Positions 18,684 through 27,317 of a DNA stretch of 34,734 bases are shown here, in pieces. This stretch comes from Paenibacillus etheri. Its GTDB lineage: Bacteria > Bacillota > Bacilli > Paenibacillales > Paenibacillaceae. The position numbers and the translations under genes are program-made. Numbering within the stretch: position 1 is the first letter of the stretch; each line of letters begins with the position of its first letter. The stretch lies in assembly GCF_001012825.1 (NCBI RefSeq), contig NZ_LCZJ02000087.1, positions 1 to 34,734 of the forward strand, in the 5' to 3' direction. The notes below the pieces were generated by a model. It was not told where the DNA came from, made no database searches, and worked only from the letters and a program-made list of their open reading frames with translations.

Positions 18684-18860
18684 CACCCGAAAGCTCGGCG
18701 GTAGGAGTTGGGTTATAACTTGCTAAGAAGACTTGGGTACGAGTGCCCGCTTTGTCCCTGTGTGCTACGCATGGACGGGACACGCTTTACGGCGCTCCGC
18801 CCCCCGGCTGCATCCGCCGCCGGGACTGGCTCGCCAAGCTAGTCGCTAGTCTCGCTAAGG

Positions 18861-19231
18861 TGGCGCTCGGTTGCACCCTAAGCGCCAAGAGCAGCTCCCC
18901 GAGCTCGTCCCTGTTTGCTGCGCAAATGCGTTACGCGCTAGTCTCGCTAAAGGTGGCGCTCGGTTGCACCCTAAGCGCCAAGAGCAGCTCCCCGAGCTCG
19001 TCCCTGTTTGCTGCGCAAATGCGTTACGCGCTAGTCTCGCTAAAGGTGGCGCTCGGCTGCGCCCTAAGCGCCAAGAGCAGCTCCCCAAGCTCGTCCCTGT
19101 TTGCTGCGCAAATGCGGTACGCGCTTGTCTCGCTAAGGTGGCGCTCGGCTGCGCGCTAAGCGCCAAGAGCAGCTCCCCAAGCTCGTCCCTGTTTGCTGCG
19201 CAAATGCGTTACGCGCTTGTCTCGCTAGAAG
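18861..19231. repeat. 92-93 bp GC-rich tandem repeat, about four units
   Basis: The word TGGCGCTCGG recurs at 18861, 18954, 19047 and 19139, giving periods of 93, 93 and 92. Each unit continues through CTAAGCGCCAAGAGCAGCTC, CTCGTCCCTGTTTGCTGCGC, AAATGCGTTACGCGCT and GTCTCGCTAA. Neighbouring units differ at only a few positions. Each contains the inverted pair TGGCGCT/AGCGCCA and the short hairpin CGCAAATGCG. The array is far more GC-rich than flanking genes. The left margin has a degenerate partial unit. The function is unknown. Confidence 0.85.
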
Positions 19232-19339
19232 AGGTGTATGGCGCAGCTCATGCACCGAGGTCTTGAGGTCCGTGTGCAAGGCGCGAACCGCGGCTTGCAG
19301 TAGGGTGAACCCGGTGGTTAGAGGGAGTTATGGAGAGGA

Positions 19340-19447
19340 AGTTTGGAACTGTAGAGGCGTAGCGTTCGCCTTTATGTTTGGATTTCTACCGCGAAGAGCG
19401 GTTTAAATCAGGAAATCCAAACATAACAGCGATCGGAAGTCCAAACA
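19340..19447 (+). repeat. 108-nt structured repeat, copy B
   Basis: The outer arms GTTTGGA (19341-19347) and TCCAAAC (19440-19446) enclose the hairpin AGGCG-TAGCGTT-CGCCT (19355-19371) and the long stem GTTTGGATTTCT (19376-19387) with GGAAATCCAAAC (19411-19422), capped by ACCGC/GCGGT. Against copy A at 12727-12834, loops and junctions are nearly unchanged (GCGTAGCGTTCGCCTTTAT, AACAGCGATCGGAAGTCCAA), while the long stem carries compensating changes. Weaker pairing seems to continue outside the element (GAGTTAT/ATAACTC). It lies 89 bp before purM. Confidence 0.8.
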
Positions 19448-19536
19448 TTCCTTGCAATAACTCTCCTACAACCACCTCAAATCCCGAATGCCCCCGCAAA
19501 CGCGCTCTAAACTAATTAAAAGATGAGGTGTCCCAA

Positions 19537-20577
19537 GTGTCGGAAGCTTATAAAAACGCCGGAGTGGATATTGCGGCTGGTAACGAAGCGGTAGAACGCA
19601 TGAAAAAGCACGTAAAACGTACTTACCGTCCAGAAGTAATGACGGATCTTGGTGGGTTCGGAGCGCTGTTTGGCCTCAATAAAGATAAATATGAAGAGCC
19701 AGTGCTCGTATCGGGAACCGATGGTGTAGGCACGAAGCTCAAAATCGCATTCGCGGCGGATCGCCATGACACGATTGGGATCGACGCTGTGGCTATGTGC
19801 GTGAACGACATTGTAGTACAAGGCGCAGAGCCGCTCTTTTTCCTCGACTATCTGGCTTGCGACAAAGTCGTGCCGGAGAAAATCGAAGCGATCGTAGCAG
19901 GAATCGCAGAGGGTTGTCATCAAGCAGGCTGTGCGCTGATTGGCGGTGAAACGGCTGAAATGCCGGGCATGTATTCAGCGGGCGAGTACGATATCGCTGG
20001 ATTCACAGTGGGCGTAGCTGACAAAGCGAAGCTGGTAACAGGCGCTACCATCGCAGTGGGAGATACAGTGATTGGTCTGGCTTCCAGCGGCGTGCACAGT
20101 AACGGCTTCTCGCTGGTGCGTAAGCTTTTGCTTGAGGAAGATGGCTATGGCCTGAATGATGTGCTTCCGGAGCTTGGAGCTCCGCTTGTGGATGTACTTC
20201 TTGCACCAACAAAGATTTATGTAAAGCCTTTGCTGGCGCTGCTCGAGCAGCTTCCGGTAAAAGGAATGGCACATATTACGGGTGGCGGATTCATCGAGAA
20301 CATCCCGCGCGTATTGCCTGACGGTGTAGATGTGGAGATTAATTACGGATCGTGGCCGATTCTGCCGATCTTCGGATTGATGCAGAACAAAGGAAACGTA
20401 AGCAACCGTGATATGTTTACTACTTTTAATATGGGAATTGGACTTGTTCTGGTGGTTAGTGCTGCTGATGGAGAACGTGCTCTTGAACTGCTCAAAGCAA
20501 GCGGAGAAGAGGCTTATATCATTGGTAAAGTAACAGAAGGGGAACGCAAAGTAACCTTTACTGGAGCTGAAGTGTGA
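19537..20577 (+). CDS. purM: Phosphoribosylformylglycinamidine cyclo-ligase
   Basis: The 346-residue AIR synthetase closes the imidazole ring, converting FGAM to AIR with ATP. Features: [23 protein letters not shown] at the N-terminus, [43 protein letters not shown] and [13 protein letters not shown]. Two GTG codons are possible. The one at 19537 is preferred because GAGGTG lies six bases upstream and the protein then begins exactly as relatives do. The stop overlaps the purN ATG by one base (TGATG). Confidence 0.97.
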   Translation: MSEAYKNAGVDIAAGNEAVERMKKHVKRTYRPEVMTDLGGFGALFGLNKDKYEEPVLVSGTDGVGTKLKIAFAADRHDTIGIDAVAMCVNDIVVQGAEPLFFLDYLACDKVVPEKIEAIVAGIAEGCHQAGCALIGGETAEMPGMYSAGEYDIAGFTVGVADKAKLVTGATIAVGDTVIGLASSGVHSNGFSLVRKLLLEEDGYGLNDVLPELGAPLVDVLLAPTKIYVKPLLALLEQLPVKGMAHITGGGFIENIPRVLPDGVDVEINYGSWPILPIFGLMQNKGNVSNRDMFTTFNMGIGLVLVVSAADGERALELLKASGEEAYIIGKVTEGERKVTFTGAEV

Positions 20578-21194
20578 TGCAATTGAGTCGAATCGCTGTT
20601 TTTGCTTCTGGGCAAGGCAGTAATTTTGCTGCACTGATCGATGCACAGAGAGCGGGCTTGCTTGGTGAAGGCAATATTGAATTGCTTGTATCCGACAAGC
20701 CTGAGGCACCTGTAGCTAAGCGTGCGGAGGATGCGGGCATTCCCGCCCTCTTGCTGCGGCCAAAAGACTTCGCCAGCCGTGAACTCTACGAAGCAGAGAT
20801 TGTAGCAGAGCTTCAGCAGCGGGAAATTGGGCTGGTTGTGCTGGCAGGATACATGCGTCTTATTACGCCAGTGCTTTTAACGCCGTATGCTGGACGAATT
20901 ATTAACATTCATCCATCGCTGCTACCTGCTTTTGCGGGAAAAGATGCAATTGGACAAGCGTTGGATTATGGTGTGAAGCTGACGGGTGTTTCTGTGCATT
21001 TTGTCGATGGAGGTATGGATACCGGGCCTGTTATTGCTCAGCGCAGCGTAGTTGTGCAGGATAACGACACGGCGGATTCATTGGCAGAACGTATTCATAA
21101 GGTTGAGTATGAGCTGTATCCCGAAGTGGTTGGCGCTTTTGCCAGCGGGAAAGTGGAACTGAGTGGAAGAAAGACGATTATCCGCGAAAAGTAA
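20577..21194 (+). CDS. purN: Phosphoribosylglycinamide formyltransferase
   Basis: The 205-residue PurN transfers a formyl group from 10-formyltetrahydrofolate to GAR. It shows [15 protein letters not shown], the substrate loop near the N-terminus. The active-site motif is [11 protein letters not shown] (Asn and His of the catalytic set), and the catalytic Asp is in [16 protein letters not shown]. The ATG shares one base with the purM stop, so translation is probably coupled. A 161-bp gap without a recognised feature follows before purH. Confidence 0.96.
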   Translation: MQLSRIAVFASGQGSNFAALIDAQRAGLLGEGNIELLVSDKPEAPVAKRAEDAGIPALLLRPKDFASRELYEAEIVAELQQREIGLVVLAGYMRLITPVLLTPYAGRIINIHPSLLPAFAGKDAIGQALDYGVKLTGVSVHFVDGGMDTGPVIAQRSVVVQDNDTADSLAERIHKVEYELYPEVVGAFASGKVELSGRKTIIREK

Positions 21195-21355
21195 GCTGCA
21201 CCGCAGCCATTCGAAGTTTTGGATCGACATTTGGTGACAGACCGAGATGTTTCAGGGTATTTCTCGGGAAATATTGCATAAGCGGCGTTATGTGTCGCGT
21301 TGTGGGTTTTCTTCATATTAAATCGCATGTACAACCTGAAGGAGGACTATTAAAA

Positions 21356-22903
21356 GTGAGTATCAAAAGAGCGCTAGTCAGCGTATCGGATAAACAAGGT
21401 ATCGTGGATTTTTGCCGCGAGTTGTCTGCATTAGGCGTAGAAATCATCTCTACAGGTGGAACAAGCACGCTTTTGGCTAAAGAAGGTGTTCCAGTCATCG
21501 GGATTTCCGATGTGACAGGATTCCCGGAAATCATGGACGGACGTGTCAAAACCTTGCACCCTGCTGTACACAGCGGATTGCTTGCGGTTCGTGATAACGA
21601 GGAGCACACGCGTCAAATGAAGGAGCTTGGTCTGGACTATATCGATCTGGTGGTAGTGAATCTGTATCCGTTCGCGGAAACGATCGCAAAACCTGACGTA
21701 TCCTACGAGGTAGCCATCGAGAATATCGATATTGGCGGACCTACGATGCTGCGTTCTGCAGCGAAGAACCATGCTTTTGTAAGTGTAGTGGTGGATGCTA
21801 ATGATTACGCTACTGTACTTGAAGAGGTTCGCGCAGGTGGAGATACAACGCTAAAAACACGCAAACGTCTTGCGGCAAAAGTGTTCCGTCATACGGCGGC
21901 TTACGATGCCTTGATTTCCGATTATTTGGCTAACGTTACTGGCGAGCCTCTACCAGAGCGCTACACCGTGACTTATGAGAAAATTCAGGATCTGCGTTAT
22001 GGCGAGAATCCGCATCAAAAAGCGGCTTTCTATCGTAAGCCATTGGCAGCACTGGATACACTCACTGCGGCTGAGCAATTGCACGGCAAAGAGTTGTCAT
22101 ACAACAATATCAACGATGCTAACGCAGCGTTGCAAATCGTGAAAGAATTTGAAGAGCCTGCTGTCGTAGCGGTTAAACATATGAACCCTTGTGGTGTAGG
22201 TGTGGGTGAAAGTGTATACGAAGCTTATCAAAAAGCTTACAACGCGGATCCAACGTCCATCTTTGGTGGAATTGTAGCAGCAAACCGCATTATTGATGCA
22301 GATACAGCGAACCTGCTGAAAGATATTTTCCTCGAAATCGTATTGGCACCAGGCTTTACGGAAGAAGCTCTGGAAATCCTTACGAAGAAAAAGAATCTAC
22401 GTTTGCTTAAAATCGGTAATCTTAGTACGGCTAGTGCGCGTAAGAGCAGCTTTGTAGTAACCTCCATTGATGGAGGAATGGTTGTACAGGAGAGCGACGT
22501 GCACTCTGTGAACCCAGATGATCTACAAGTCGTTACGGATCGTAAACCAACAGAAGAAGAATTGAAACAGCTATTGTTTGGATGGAAAGTAGTTAAGCAT
22601 GTGAAATCTAATGCGATTGTGTTGGCTGCTGATGATATGACTGTTGGCGTAGGTGCAGGACAAATGAACCGTGTCGGCGCAGCTAAAATTGCCATTGAAC
22701 AAGCTGGAGAGAAGTCCAAAGGATCAGTCCTTGCCTCTGACGCCTTCTTCCCAATGGGAGATACGCTTGAAATGGCAGCCAAAGCGGGCATTACTGCAGT
22801 TATTCAGCCAGGCGGCTCCATTAAAGACGAGGAATCGATCAAGGTCGCGAATGAGTATGGTATTGCTATGGTCTTCACAGGCGTCCGTCATTTCAAACAC
22901 TAG
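21356..22903 (+). CDS. purH: Bifunctional AICAR transformylase / IMP cyclohydrolase
   Basis: The 515-residue PurH carries out the last two steps to IMP. The N-terminal MGS-like cyclohydrolase domain (to about 195) includes [17 protein letters not shown] and [17 protein letters not shown]. The transformylase domain carries [25 protein letters not shown] and [24 protein letters not shown]. The frame is open from 21290, but the GTG at 21356 follows AAGGAGGACT and gives [15 protein letters not shown], the normal beginning. purD follows after 23 bp. Confidence 0.97.
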   Translation: MSIKRALVSVSDKQGIVDFCRELSALGVEIISTGGTSTLLAKEGVPVIGISDVTGFPEIMDGRVKTLHPAVHSGLLAVRDNEEHTRQMKELGLDYIDLVVVNLYPFAETIAKPDVSYEVAIENIDIGGPTMLRSAAKNHAFVSVVVDANDYATVLEEVRAGGDTTLKTRKRLAAKVFRHTAAYDALISDYLANVTGEPLPERYTVTYEKIQDLRYGENPHQKAAFYRKPLAALDTLTAAEQLHGKELSYNNINDANAALQIVKEFEEPAVVAVKHMNPCGVGVGESVYEAYQKAYNADPTSIFGGIVAANRIIDADTANLLKDIFLEIVLAPGFTEEALEILTKKKNLRLLKIGNLSTASARKSSFVVTSIDGGMVVQESDVHSVNPDDLQVVTDRKPTEEELKQLLFGWKVVKHVKSNAIVLAADDMTVGVGAGQMNRVGAAKIAIEQAGEKSKGSVLASDAFFPMGDTLEMAAKAGITAVIQPGGSIKDEESIKVANEYGIAMVFTGVRHFKH

Positions 22904-22926
22904 AACGCTGGGAGGATCATATTCGG

Positions 22927-24192
22927 ATGGATATTTTAGTGGTTGGCGGCGGCGGCCGGGAACATGCGATTATTTGGAGTCTATCCCAAAGCCCCAAGGC
23001 AGGTAAAATCTATTGCGCACCCGGCAACGCCGGGATTGCGCAGTTAGCCGAATGTGTGCCGATCGGAGTATTTGAGTTCGATCGCCTGACGGCTTTTGCA
23101 AAAGAGAAGGAAGTAGGTCTTGTTGTAATCGGACCAGATGATCCGCTCGCTGCTGGGATTGTGGACGCTTTTGAAGCGCAGGATATTCCTGTGTTTGGCC
23201 CACGTAAGAACGCGGCTGAGATCGAAGGCAGCAAAACCTTTATGAAGGATCTGCTGCATAAATATAATATTCCGACAGCAGCCTACGAGAAGTTCGACGA
23301 ATATGAAGCTGCGCTAGCTTACTTGCGGGAACAGCCGCTTCCAATCGTAATCAAGGCAGATGGACTGGCCGCTGGAAAAGGCGTGACGGTTGCTTATTCA
23401 TTGGAAGAAGCAGAGCAAGCGCTCGTTGATATTATGGTCACTAAGGTATTCGGTGAGGCGGGCGCTCAGGTTGTTATTGAGGAATTTCTAGCTGGACAGG
23501 AAATGTCGATTCTGGCTTTTGTCGATGGTGAGACGGTACGTCCTATGGCTGCTGCTCAGGATCATAAACCCGTGTTCGATGGGGATAAAGGTCCTAATAC
23601 TGGCGGAATGGGTACTTATTCGCCTTTGCCACATATTGATGAGGCTATTATCCAAGAAGCAATCGAGACCATCATTAAGCCGACAGCAAAAGCCATGGTG
23701 GACGAAGGACGTCCATTCAGCGGTGTACTGTTCGCAGGCCTGATGATTTCTCCAGAGGGTACACCTAAGACGATTGAGTTTAATGCTCGTTTCGGTGATC
23801 CTGAGACACAGGTCGTGTTGCCTAGACTCAAGAGTGACTTGCTAGAAATCTTTCTGGCGGTCACTGAGGGTAGACTTGCAGATATCGAGATTGAATGGAG
23901 CGACGAAGCGGCTGTATGCGTAGTTCTCGCTTCGGGTGGATATCCAGGCCCATATCCAAAGGGTGTACCGATTGAAGGTCTTGAAGACAGCCAAGGAGGG
24001 CTGATCTTCCATGCCGGAACGGCACGTGGTGAAGACGGAAGCTGGCTAACGAATGGCGGTCGGGTACTAGGCGTGGTAGGCCTAGGTGCAACGATTGCTG
24101 AAGCGCGTTCTGCAGCTTACGCTACGGCTGAAGGAATTTCTTTTTCCGGGAAACAAAGCCGCAGCGACATCGCTATGAAGGCTTTGGTATAA
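22927..24192 (+). CDS. purD: Phosphoribosylamine-glycine ligase
   Basis: The 421-residue ATP-grasp enzyme GARS joins phosphoribosylamine and glycine. It opens with MDILVVGGGGREHAI, has IKADGLAAGKGVTVA in the ATP-grasp small lobe, and FNARFGDPETQVVLPRL in the metal/ATP site. DKGPNTGGMGTYSP is also conserved. GGGAGGATC is the ribosome site. It is the last gene of the operon. No strong terminator follows immediately, and the next T-tailed hairpin is at 24312. Confidence 0.97.
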   Translation: MDILVVGGGGREHAIIWSLSQSPKAGKIYCAPGNAGIAQLAECVPIGVFEFDRLTAFAKEKEVGLVVIGPDDPLAAGIVDAFEAQDIPVFGPRKNAAEIEGSKTFMKDLLHKYNIPTAAYEKFDEYEAALAYLREQPLPIVIKADGLAAGKGVTVAYSLEEAEQALVDIMVTKVFGEAGAQVVIEEFLAGQEMSILAFVDGETVRPMAAAQDHKPVFDGDKGPNTGGMGTYSPLPHIDEAIIQEAIETIIKPTAKAMVDEGRPFSGVLFAGLMISPEGTPKTIEFNARFGDPETQVVLPRLKSDLLEIFLAVTEGRLADIEIEWSDEAAVCVVLASGGYPGPYPKGVPIEGLEDSQGGLIFHAGTARGEDGSWLTNGGRVLGVVGLGATIAEARSAAYATAEGISFSGKQSRSDIAMKALV

Positions 24193-24243
24193 GGATAAAG
24201 AACTGTATCTAGCATTTTTTGCGCTTAAAGTCCTAAAAAAGGA

Positions 24244-24272
24244 CTGACAAGTGATAGAAGAAGTGCTATAAT
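24244..24272 (+). promoter_or_regulatory. Sigma-A promoter upstream of the SEC-C gene
   Basis: CTGACA (24244-24249), exactly 17 nt, then a perfect TATAAT (24267-24272). It lies about 205 bp upstream of the SEC-C start codon, leaving a long leader that includes a terminator-like hairpin. A short inverted repeat, AGTCC/GGACT, overlaps the -35 and may be an operator or the end of the pur transcript. Confidence 0.75.
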
Positions 24273-24311
24273 ACTACACGTACGGGGGAAAATGTGCGGA
24301 TATATACAGAT

Positions 24312-24344
24312 AAGGGTCTTTCCGATCATGGGAAGGCCCTTTTA
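24312..24344 (+). terminator. Leader terminator or attenuator
   Basis: AAGGGTCTTTCC (24312-24323) pairs with GGAAGGCCCTT (24331-24341), with one bulged T; TTTTAAA follows. It is about 35 nt after the predicted transcription start. It could end the pur transcript, release a short RNA, or attenuate the SEC-C gene. Confidence 0.6.
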
Positions 24345-24478
24345 AATCGGAGTCCTTCAGACTCTGTGAAGTAACCTTATAAAGGATGCCTCGTGCCTGG
24401 AAATGATGATACTTATAGTGCATACTAGCGATACGCTTATGGCGAATGGCTACTCACAGATTTAAGGAGGAATTCGTT

Positions 24479-25774
24479 TTGAGTAAGATTGGAAGAAATG
24501 ACTTGTGTCCTTGCGGAAGCGGGAAAAAATATAAGAAATGCTGTCTTGGTAAAGAGACTTCTGCAGTAGAATCGATCATGCGACTTGTAACCAAGGAAGA
24601 AGCGGCAGCTAGCGAGACTGTGGCTGAAAAACAGGAACCCGTAGCACAGCCTGAAGTAAAGCTTACGCTTGCTACGCTTAGAAAAAAAGTGTCACGTGAT
24701 CTGAAATGGGAGCATCCTGCACATGAACAACTGGCGCTGCACCTCATTGAGAGCATGAGAGAAAGCTATGATAGAGAGCTTATTTGGGAAGCTCTAGTTC
24801 TGTGGAATGGTTATTCCCGTAAGACTAAGCCTGCTGTGAAGAAAATGGGCTCTTTCTGCGCGGCGATCGAATTTATTTTGTCTGAGGAATATGGCTTCTC
24901 CCTAACGCAAGTGAATCTTGCCACCAAACATGAGGTTACTACGCCTACTATCTCTAGAAAGGTTAAAGAGATGCTCAACTATATTGAGGAATATGGCATG
25001 GGTGGTGCGGAGGAAGAATTACTTCTGTTGAATGTCTCAGGGACTCCAAAGGATCAGGAGCGGGCACTATTACAAAAGGCGTTCGAAACCAATTCCTCCA
25101 AACGTCGGATTCAGTTAGCTGAAGCCGCGCTAGAGGTTTATCCGAACAGCCCAGATGCATATCTCATTTTAGCGGAGGAAGCAGAGAACGAAACAGATGC
25201 CCGTGCTTTTCTGAAAGCAGGGATGGAAGCTGGTGAACGCGAGCTTGGAGAAACCTTTTTCGCTAAGCACAAAGGATATTTCTGGGGCCTCCACGAGACG
25301 CGTCCATACATCCGTATCTGCAAAAGCTACGCTGACTCTTGCTGGTTCGGCGGAAATGCGGAAGAAGCCGCAAAGACGCTTGAGCATATTTTAACGCTAA
25401 ACCCAGACGATAACACAGGTGCACGTTACCTTCTGACCGCGGCATACCTCTACAGCAATAAGCTGGATGAGACAGAACAAGTACTGGCGAAATTCGGGGA
25501 TGATGCTGCTGCAACGGTAGCTTACGACCGTATGGTCTTAGAATATAAGAAGAATGGGGTTACTTCCCAACTTAAAATGCTGTACCGCGTAGCGCGGAAT
25601 GTGAATAAGCATGTGCCGGATTATTTATTAGGGATCAAGAGATTGCCGCATAACCTTCCGGATTTTGTGGGAATGGGCGACGCTAACGAAGCTATCGAAT
25701 ATGTGATTGTACACTCGCGTTTGTGGACAAGTCTACCTGATCTGCTGAAGTGGATGCTGAAGCAACAGGATTAG
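24479..25774 (+). CDS. SEC-C zinc-motif protein with TPR-like repeats
   Basis: This 431-residue protein opens with [20 protein letters not shown], a complete SEC-C motif (CxC...CC) that binds zinc in SecA and many other proteins. After a variable linker, residues about 60-180 form a helical region with [20 protein letters not shown], possibly a winged-helix-like segment. The C-terminal half has TPR-like helices ([56 protein letters not shown]). The TTG at 24479 is chosen because AAGGAGGAA is nine bases upstream; the frame opening at 24446 has no site. The function is unknown; an adaptor or protein-binding role is plausible from the domains. Confidence 0.8.
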   Translation: MSKIGRNDLCPCGSGKKYKKCCLGKETSAVESIMRLVTKEEAAASETVAEKQEPVAQPEVKLTLATLRKKVSRDLKWEHPAHEQLALHLIESMRESYDRELIWEALVLWNGYSRKTKPAVKKMGSFCAAIEFILSEEYGFSLTQVNLATKHEVTTPTISRKVKEMLNYIEEYGMGGAEEELLLLNVSGTPKDQERALLQKAFETNSSKRRIQLAEAALEVYPNSPDAYLILAEEAENETDARAFLKAGMEAGERELGETFFAKHKGYFWGLHETRPYIRICKSYADSCWFGGNAEEAAKTLEHILTLNPDDNTGARYLLTAAYLYSNKLDETEQVLAKFGDDAAATVAYDRMVLEYKKNGVTSQLKMLYRVARNVNKHVPDYLLGIKRLPHNLPDFVGMGDANEAIEYVIVHSRLWTSLPDLLKWMLKQQD

Positions 25775-25805
25775 TAGAATTCAGATCTTGGACGTACATG
25801 AACTT

Positions 25806-25840
25806 AAAGAGACTATGGGAGATTCCTGTAGTCTCTTTTT
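25806..25840 (+). terminator. Rho-independent terminator after the SEC-C gene
   Basis: AAAGAGACTA (25806-25815) pairs with TAGTCTCTTT (25829-25838) and is followed by a T-run. Confidence 0.9.
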
Positions 25841-25968
25841 CAAATATAAAAAGAATAATTTTGCCTCTTTACTGTATTGCGTACAGCGGACAATGCTTGA
25901 AAAAATGTCTTTGGGAGAGTATGTTTACAAGAAGTAGAATGAATAGATGATAGTGAGGCGAGAGGGTT

Positions 25969-27231
25969 ATGAGAGAAGAGGAAGACCGAATCGTAGGAAT
26001 GGAAGATATCGTACGGGCTCATCACGTACTGCGGGAGGTCATCATTCGGACCCCACTACAGCGTGACGCCGTGCTATCAGCCAAGTATGATTGCGATGTA
26101 TATTTGAAGCGCGAGGATTTGCAGATTGTCCGTTCTTTTAAAATCCGTGGAGCTTATAATATGATTCGTAGTCTATCTGCAGAAGATAGAGCTAAAGGCA
26201 TTGTCTGCGCTAGTGCAGGAAATCATGCCCAAGGTGTAGCCTATTCCTGTAAGGCACTTGGAATCAAGGGTAAGGTCTATATGCCGAGCACTACACCTAA
26301 CCAGAAGGTTAAACAAGTTCGACGGTTCGGCGGTGAGTTTGTTGAGGTCATTCTGAAGGGCGATACCTTTGATGATGCTTATGATGAAGCGCTTCAAGCT
26401 TGTATAGATCATGGAATGACGTTGATCCACCCGTTTGATGAGCCGAGAATTATTGCAGGCAATGGAACGATAGCGATGGAAGTGATGGAGAACCTGGACC
26501 ATCCTGCGGACTTTATGTTCGTAACGATTGGCGGGGGCGGCCTGGCAGCAGGAATAGCCACTTATGTGAAGACGGTTAGTCCATCCACTAAGTTGATTGG
26601 CGTGGAACCGCTTGGTGCTGCTTCAATGACTGAAGCGATCAAGCTTGGAGAAGTGGTAACGCTAAAAGAAATTAACAAGTTCGTGGACGGAGCGGCTGTA
26701 AAACGCGTCGGCGGACTGACTTATGATATTTGTTCCCGGCATCTGGATGACATCGTGATGGTGCCTGAAGGCAAGGCTTGTACTACCATTCTGGAGCTGT
26801 ATAACGAGAATGCTATAGTGGTTGAGCCAGCGGGTTCCTTACCTATCGCAGCACTTGATCAATACCGTGATCAAATCCGTGGCAAGACGGTCGTCTGTAT
26901 CATCAGTGGTGGTAACAATGATATTGACCGTATGCAGGAGATCAAAGAGCGTTCACTGATCTACGAAGGCTTAAAGCACTATTTCATGGTGAACTTCCCA
27001 CAACGGGCAGGTGCACTGCGTGAGTTCTTGGACGAAATCCTCGGTCCAGAGGATGATATTACCCGTTTCGAGTACATCAAGAAGCATGATAAAGAGAATG
27101 GTCCGGCGCTTGTAGGCATAGAGCTATTGTCCATTGAAGCTTATGAACCGCTTATCGAACGGATGCAGCAGAAGGGCGTCGATTATGTAGAGATCAATAA
27201 GGATTCTAATCTCTTTAACATCCTTATTTAA
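25969..27231 (+). CDS. ilvA: Threonine ammonia-lyase (threonine deaminase)
   Basis: The 420-residue PLP enzyme converts threonine to 2-oxobutanoate, the first step of isoleucine synthesis. The PLP lysine is Lys58 in RSFKIRGAYN. The phosphate-binding glycine loop is TIGGGGLAAGIAT. The C-terminal segment (about 335-415), beginning YFMVNFPQRAGALREFLDEIL, is the single ACT-like regulatory module of the shorter Bacillus-type enzyme, which usually responds to isoleucine. The ATG follows GCGAGAGGG, a modest ribosome site. No T-box leader is visible in the 130 bp upstream. Convergent with the next gene. Confidence 0.95.
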   Translation: MREEEDRIVGMEDIVRAHHVLREVIIRTPLQRDAVLSAKYDCDVYLKREDLQIVRSFKIRGAYNMIRSLSAEDRAKGIVCASAGNHAQGVAYSCKALGIKGKVYMPSTTPNQKVKQVRRFGGEFVEVILKGDTFDDAYDEALQACIDHGMTLIHPFDEPRIIAGNGTIAMEVMENLDHPADFMFVTIGGGGLAAGIATYVKTVSPSTKLIGVEPLGAASMTEAIKLGEVVTLKEINKFVDGAAVKRVGGLTYDICSRHLDDIVMVPEGKACTTILELYNENAIVVEPAGSLPIAALDQYRDQIRGKTVVCIISGGNNDIDRMQEIKERSLIYEGLKHYFMVNFPQRAGALREFLDEILGPEDDITRFEYIKKHDKENGPALVGIELLSIEAYEPLIERMQQKGVDYVEINKDSNLFNILI

Positions 27232-27270
27232 TTTCCTTCACCACTTTAATCATTTCGTTAATGAACATAG

Positions 27271-27309
27271 AAAGGCCCGTCCCAGAATGAATGGGGACGG
27301 GCCTTTTGT
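27271..27309. terminator. Bidirectional terminator between convergent genes
   Basis: AAAGGCCCGTCCC (27271-27283) pairs with GGGACGGGCCTTT (27294-27306), a 13-bp GC-rich stem with TTTT on the right and AAA on the left. It can stop both ilvA and the leftward secreted-protein gene. Confidence 0.9.
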
Positions 27310-27317
27310 ATATCATA

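Larger units (their letters stand above)
18629..19536 (+). other. Repetitive purF-purM spacer
   Basis: A 908-bp break in an otherwise compact operon. From left to right: two GC-rich hairpins (CCCCCTT/AAGGGGG at about 18643-18659 and CCGAAGGGC/GCCCTCCGG at about 18663-18683), unassigned GC-rich sequence, about four 92-93 bp tandem units (18861-19231), unassigned sequence, and copy B of the 108-nt structured repeat. ORFs in the tandem units on both strands are products of the period being a multiple of three and are not called. No T-run terminator was found, so read-through into purM is likely. Confidence 0.75.

Noticed and set aside
18861-19231. Possible CRISPR array
   Set aside because: The whole 93-bp unit repeats, including the part that would be spacer. 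There are no unique spacers and no cas genes.
18743-19266. Long open frames on both strands through the tandem array
   Set aside because: They repeat the same 31-residue block because the unit is 93 bp, have no ribosome site, and are open on both strands at once, as expected from a repeat and not from a gene.
19975-20709. 244-residue leftward ORF antisense to purM/purN
   Set aside because: It lies wholly opposite strongly conserved genes and its translation has no family features; it is a shadow of the codon bias.
22237-22791. 184-residue leftward ORF antisense to purH
   Set aside because: Ser/Ala/Pro-rich shadow of purH codons, with no ribosome site and no recognisable domain.
24360-24470. 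Known riboswitch or T-box in the SEC-C leader
   Set aside because: No T-box NGGN/AG-bulge signature and no recognised aptamer core could be identified by eye.
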